From Citrifermentans bemidjiense Bem (GTDB lineage Bacteria > Desulfobacterota > Desulfuromonadia > Geobacterales > Geobacteraceae): a stretch of 64,000 bases of DNA. The notes beneath the pieces are model-generated. The model had not been told where the DNA came from. It did no database searches and worked only from the letters and a program-made list of their open reading frames with translations. Where the stretch lies: assembly GCF_000020725.1 (NCBI RefSeq), contig NC_011146.1:682001-746000 (forward strand), given 5' to 3'. The number at the start of each line of letters is the position of its first letter. Position 1 is the first letter of the stretch. Below, one piece after another: positions 62,996 to 64,000 of the stretch. A program made the position numbers and the translations under genes.

Positions 62996-64000
62996 TGACC
63001 CGGCTCCCCTTGCACCTGGAACTTCTCGACGGAGCGGAGCAATTCCTCGGCGAGCTTGGAGAGCTCCACGGTCTGGAACACCATCTCCTGCATGGCGGAA
63101 TGCTGCTGCTCGGTCGCGGCGGAGACCTCCTCGGTGGAGGCGGCGTTGTCCTCGGCCACTTTGGCTATCTCGTCCACCATGCTCACCATCTTCTCCGCGC
63201 CGGTGTTCTGCATCTGCGACAGGTCCGCGATGGAGTTGGCCTTGCGCTCGGTATCGATGACGGTGGCCAGGATCTCCTTGAACGACTCCGCGGTGGTGTC
63301 CACGTTCTTCTTTCCGGCGATGATGCCGCGCGAACTGTCGGTGATGGTCTCCTGCAGCTTGCGGCTTTCCATCTTGACCAGGTCGATCATCTCCACGATA
63401 TCTGTGGCGCTCTTGGCGCTGCCGTCGGCGAGCTTTCTTACCTCTTCGGCAACCACGCCGAAACCTTTGCCGTATTCTCCCGCGCGGGCCGCCTCGATGG
63501 ACGCGTTCAAGGCGAGGAGGTTGGTCTGGCGCGCCATGTCCACGATGAAGTCGGCGATCTTCCCTACCTGCTGCAGCTTGCCGTTCAGGTCCATGAACTG
63601 CATCCCAATCAGCTCGACGCTGTCGAAGAAGCTCTTCATCCGCTCCAGCGAATCGTTGGCGAGCTCGCCGCCGCGCTGCGCCGTGATGCTGGTCTCGCGG
63701 GCGGCTTTGGCCGTTTCCCTGGCCCGGCGCGCCACCAGGTCGACGGAGATCGCCATCTCGTGGATCACCTTGGAGCTGCGGACGAGCATCTCGGCCTGGG
63801 TCTCGGCGCCGCCGGAGATCTGCTCGATCGCTTGCGCCACCTCCTCGGTAGAGGCGTTGATTTCAAGCGCGGAGGAGTTGAGCGTCCTGGTGGATTCCGA
63901 AACCCTTTCGGCCGTCTCCCGGATCTGGCGGACCAGGGTCCTGAGGCTTACCAGCATGGCGTTAATGGAGACGGCCATGCTGTGGGTCTCGTCGGGGAAA
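62992..64000 (-). CDS. Methyl-accepting chemotaxis protein (N-terminus beyond right edge)
   Basis: The visible 336 residues are the cytoplasmic part: the end of a HAMP-like linker (FPDETHSMAVSINAMLVSLR), then the long antiparallel coiled coil with the highly conserved hairpin (YGKGFGVVAEEVRKLADGSA) and methylation-helix pattern. The sensory part and true start lie outside the window. It heads the che cluster and overlaps cheW by four bases. Confidence 0.95.
   Translation of the reverse strand, partial: FPDETHSMAVSINAMLVSLRTLVRQIRETAERVSESTRTLNSSALEINASTEEVAQAIEQISGGAETQAEMLVRSSKVIHEMAISVDLVARRARETAKAARETSITAQRGGELANDSLERMKSFFDSVELIGMQFMDLNGKLQQVGKIADFIVDMARQTNLLALNASIEAARAGEYGKGFGVVAEEVRKLADGSAKSATDIVEMIDLVKMESRKLQETITDSSRGIIAGKKNVDTTAESFKEILATVIDTERKANSIADLSQMQNTGAEKMVSMVDEIAKVAEDNAASTEEVSAATEQQHSAMQEMVFQTVELSKLAEELLRSVEKFQVQGEPGQ

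Overview
The window is a GC-rich (roughly 60%) stretch of a bacterial chromosome whose gene content fits a member of the Geobacteraceae (Geobacter, Citrifermentans or Geomonas type). The evidence is a periplasmic cytochrome c with twelve CxxCH motifs, futalosine-pathway menaquinone genes (mqnB, mqnD), a LarA-type racemase next to a GlcD-type oxidase, a proton-pumping pyrophosphatase, a complete type II secretion operon, a che cluster, and several dispersed intergenic repeat families. The genus is an inference from gene content. No rRNA, tRNA, CRISPR array, phage or classical insertion sequence was seen.

Layout. 1-2278: LarA-family protein and a GlcD-type oxidase (cut by the left edge), minus strand. 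2661-4703: membrane pyrophosphatase hppA, then a convergent gap holding a degenerate ~21-bp tandem repeat array. 5261-11850 (minus): glycogen synthase, M48 membrane protease, exported OB-fold protein, clpB. 12102-22977: mixed housekeeping genes (ilvE, rpoH with a CIRCE operator on its promoter, plsY, a MauE/rhodanese redox pair, an lpxH-like gene, a transpeptidase, a YihY protein, YtxH and DUF948 envelope proteins, a dodecahaem cytochrome). 23332-35126 (minus): gspC-D-E-F-G-H-I-J-K-L-M-N, tightly overlapping, interrupted between gspC and gspD by a four-helix-bundle gene flanked by inverted AGATAAAG-type repeats. 35561-42241: mqnB, mqnD, a PAS-only membrane sensor, an RlpA-like protein, a large TPR protein. 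42615-46490 (plus): hsp20-lon-thiL. 46503-49799: yjbQ, small TPR protein, folK, YHS protein, transaldolase, DedA protein. 49918-56308 (plus): CBS-type family II pyrophosphatase, homocysteine methyltransferase/MTHFR fusion, small sirohaem reductase, ttcA, NapH-like iron-sulfur membrane protein. 56467-64000 (minus): a chemoreceptor (cut by the right edge), cheW, cheY, cheA, cheC, lolA, yajQ, rimO and a DksA/TraR-family gene.

How genes work together. clpB, rpoH, hsp20 and lon are heat-shock functions; the CIRCE element puts rpoH under probable HrcA control. Two pyrophosphatases of unrelated families are present. The gsp operon supplies all core parts of a type II secretion machine, which in this group exports proteins including extracellular cytochromes. 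The che cluster encodes receptor, coupling protein, kinase, response regulator and a CheC-type phosphatase.

The most unusual material is non-coding: the ~21-bp array at 4953-5220, the four-helix-bundle cassette inside the secretion operon, and repeat families (AGATAAAG, CCTCTGTG, GGGGACAGGCTAC, CCCTCTCCC) that recur between genes, two of which share the same lead-in sequence. Start codons were chosen by ribosome-binding site, overlap with neighbours and expected N-terminus, so some differ from the longest possible frame.
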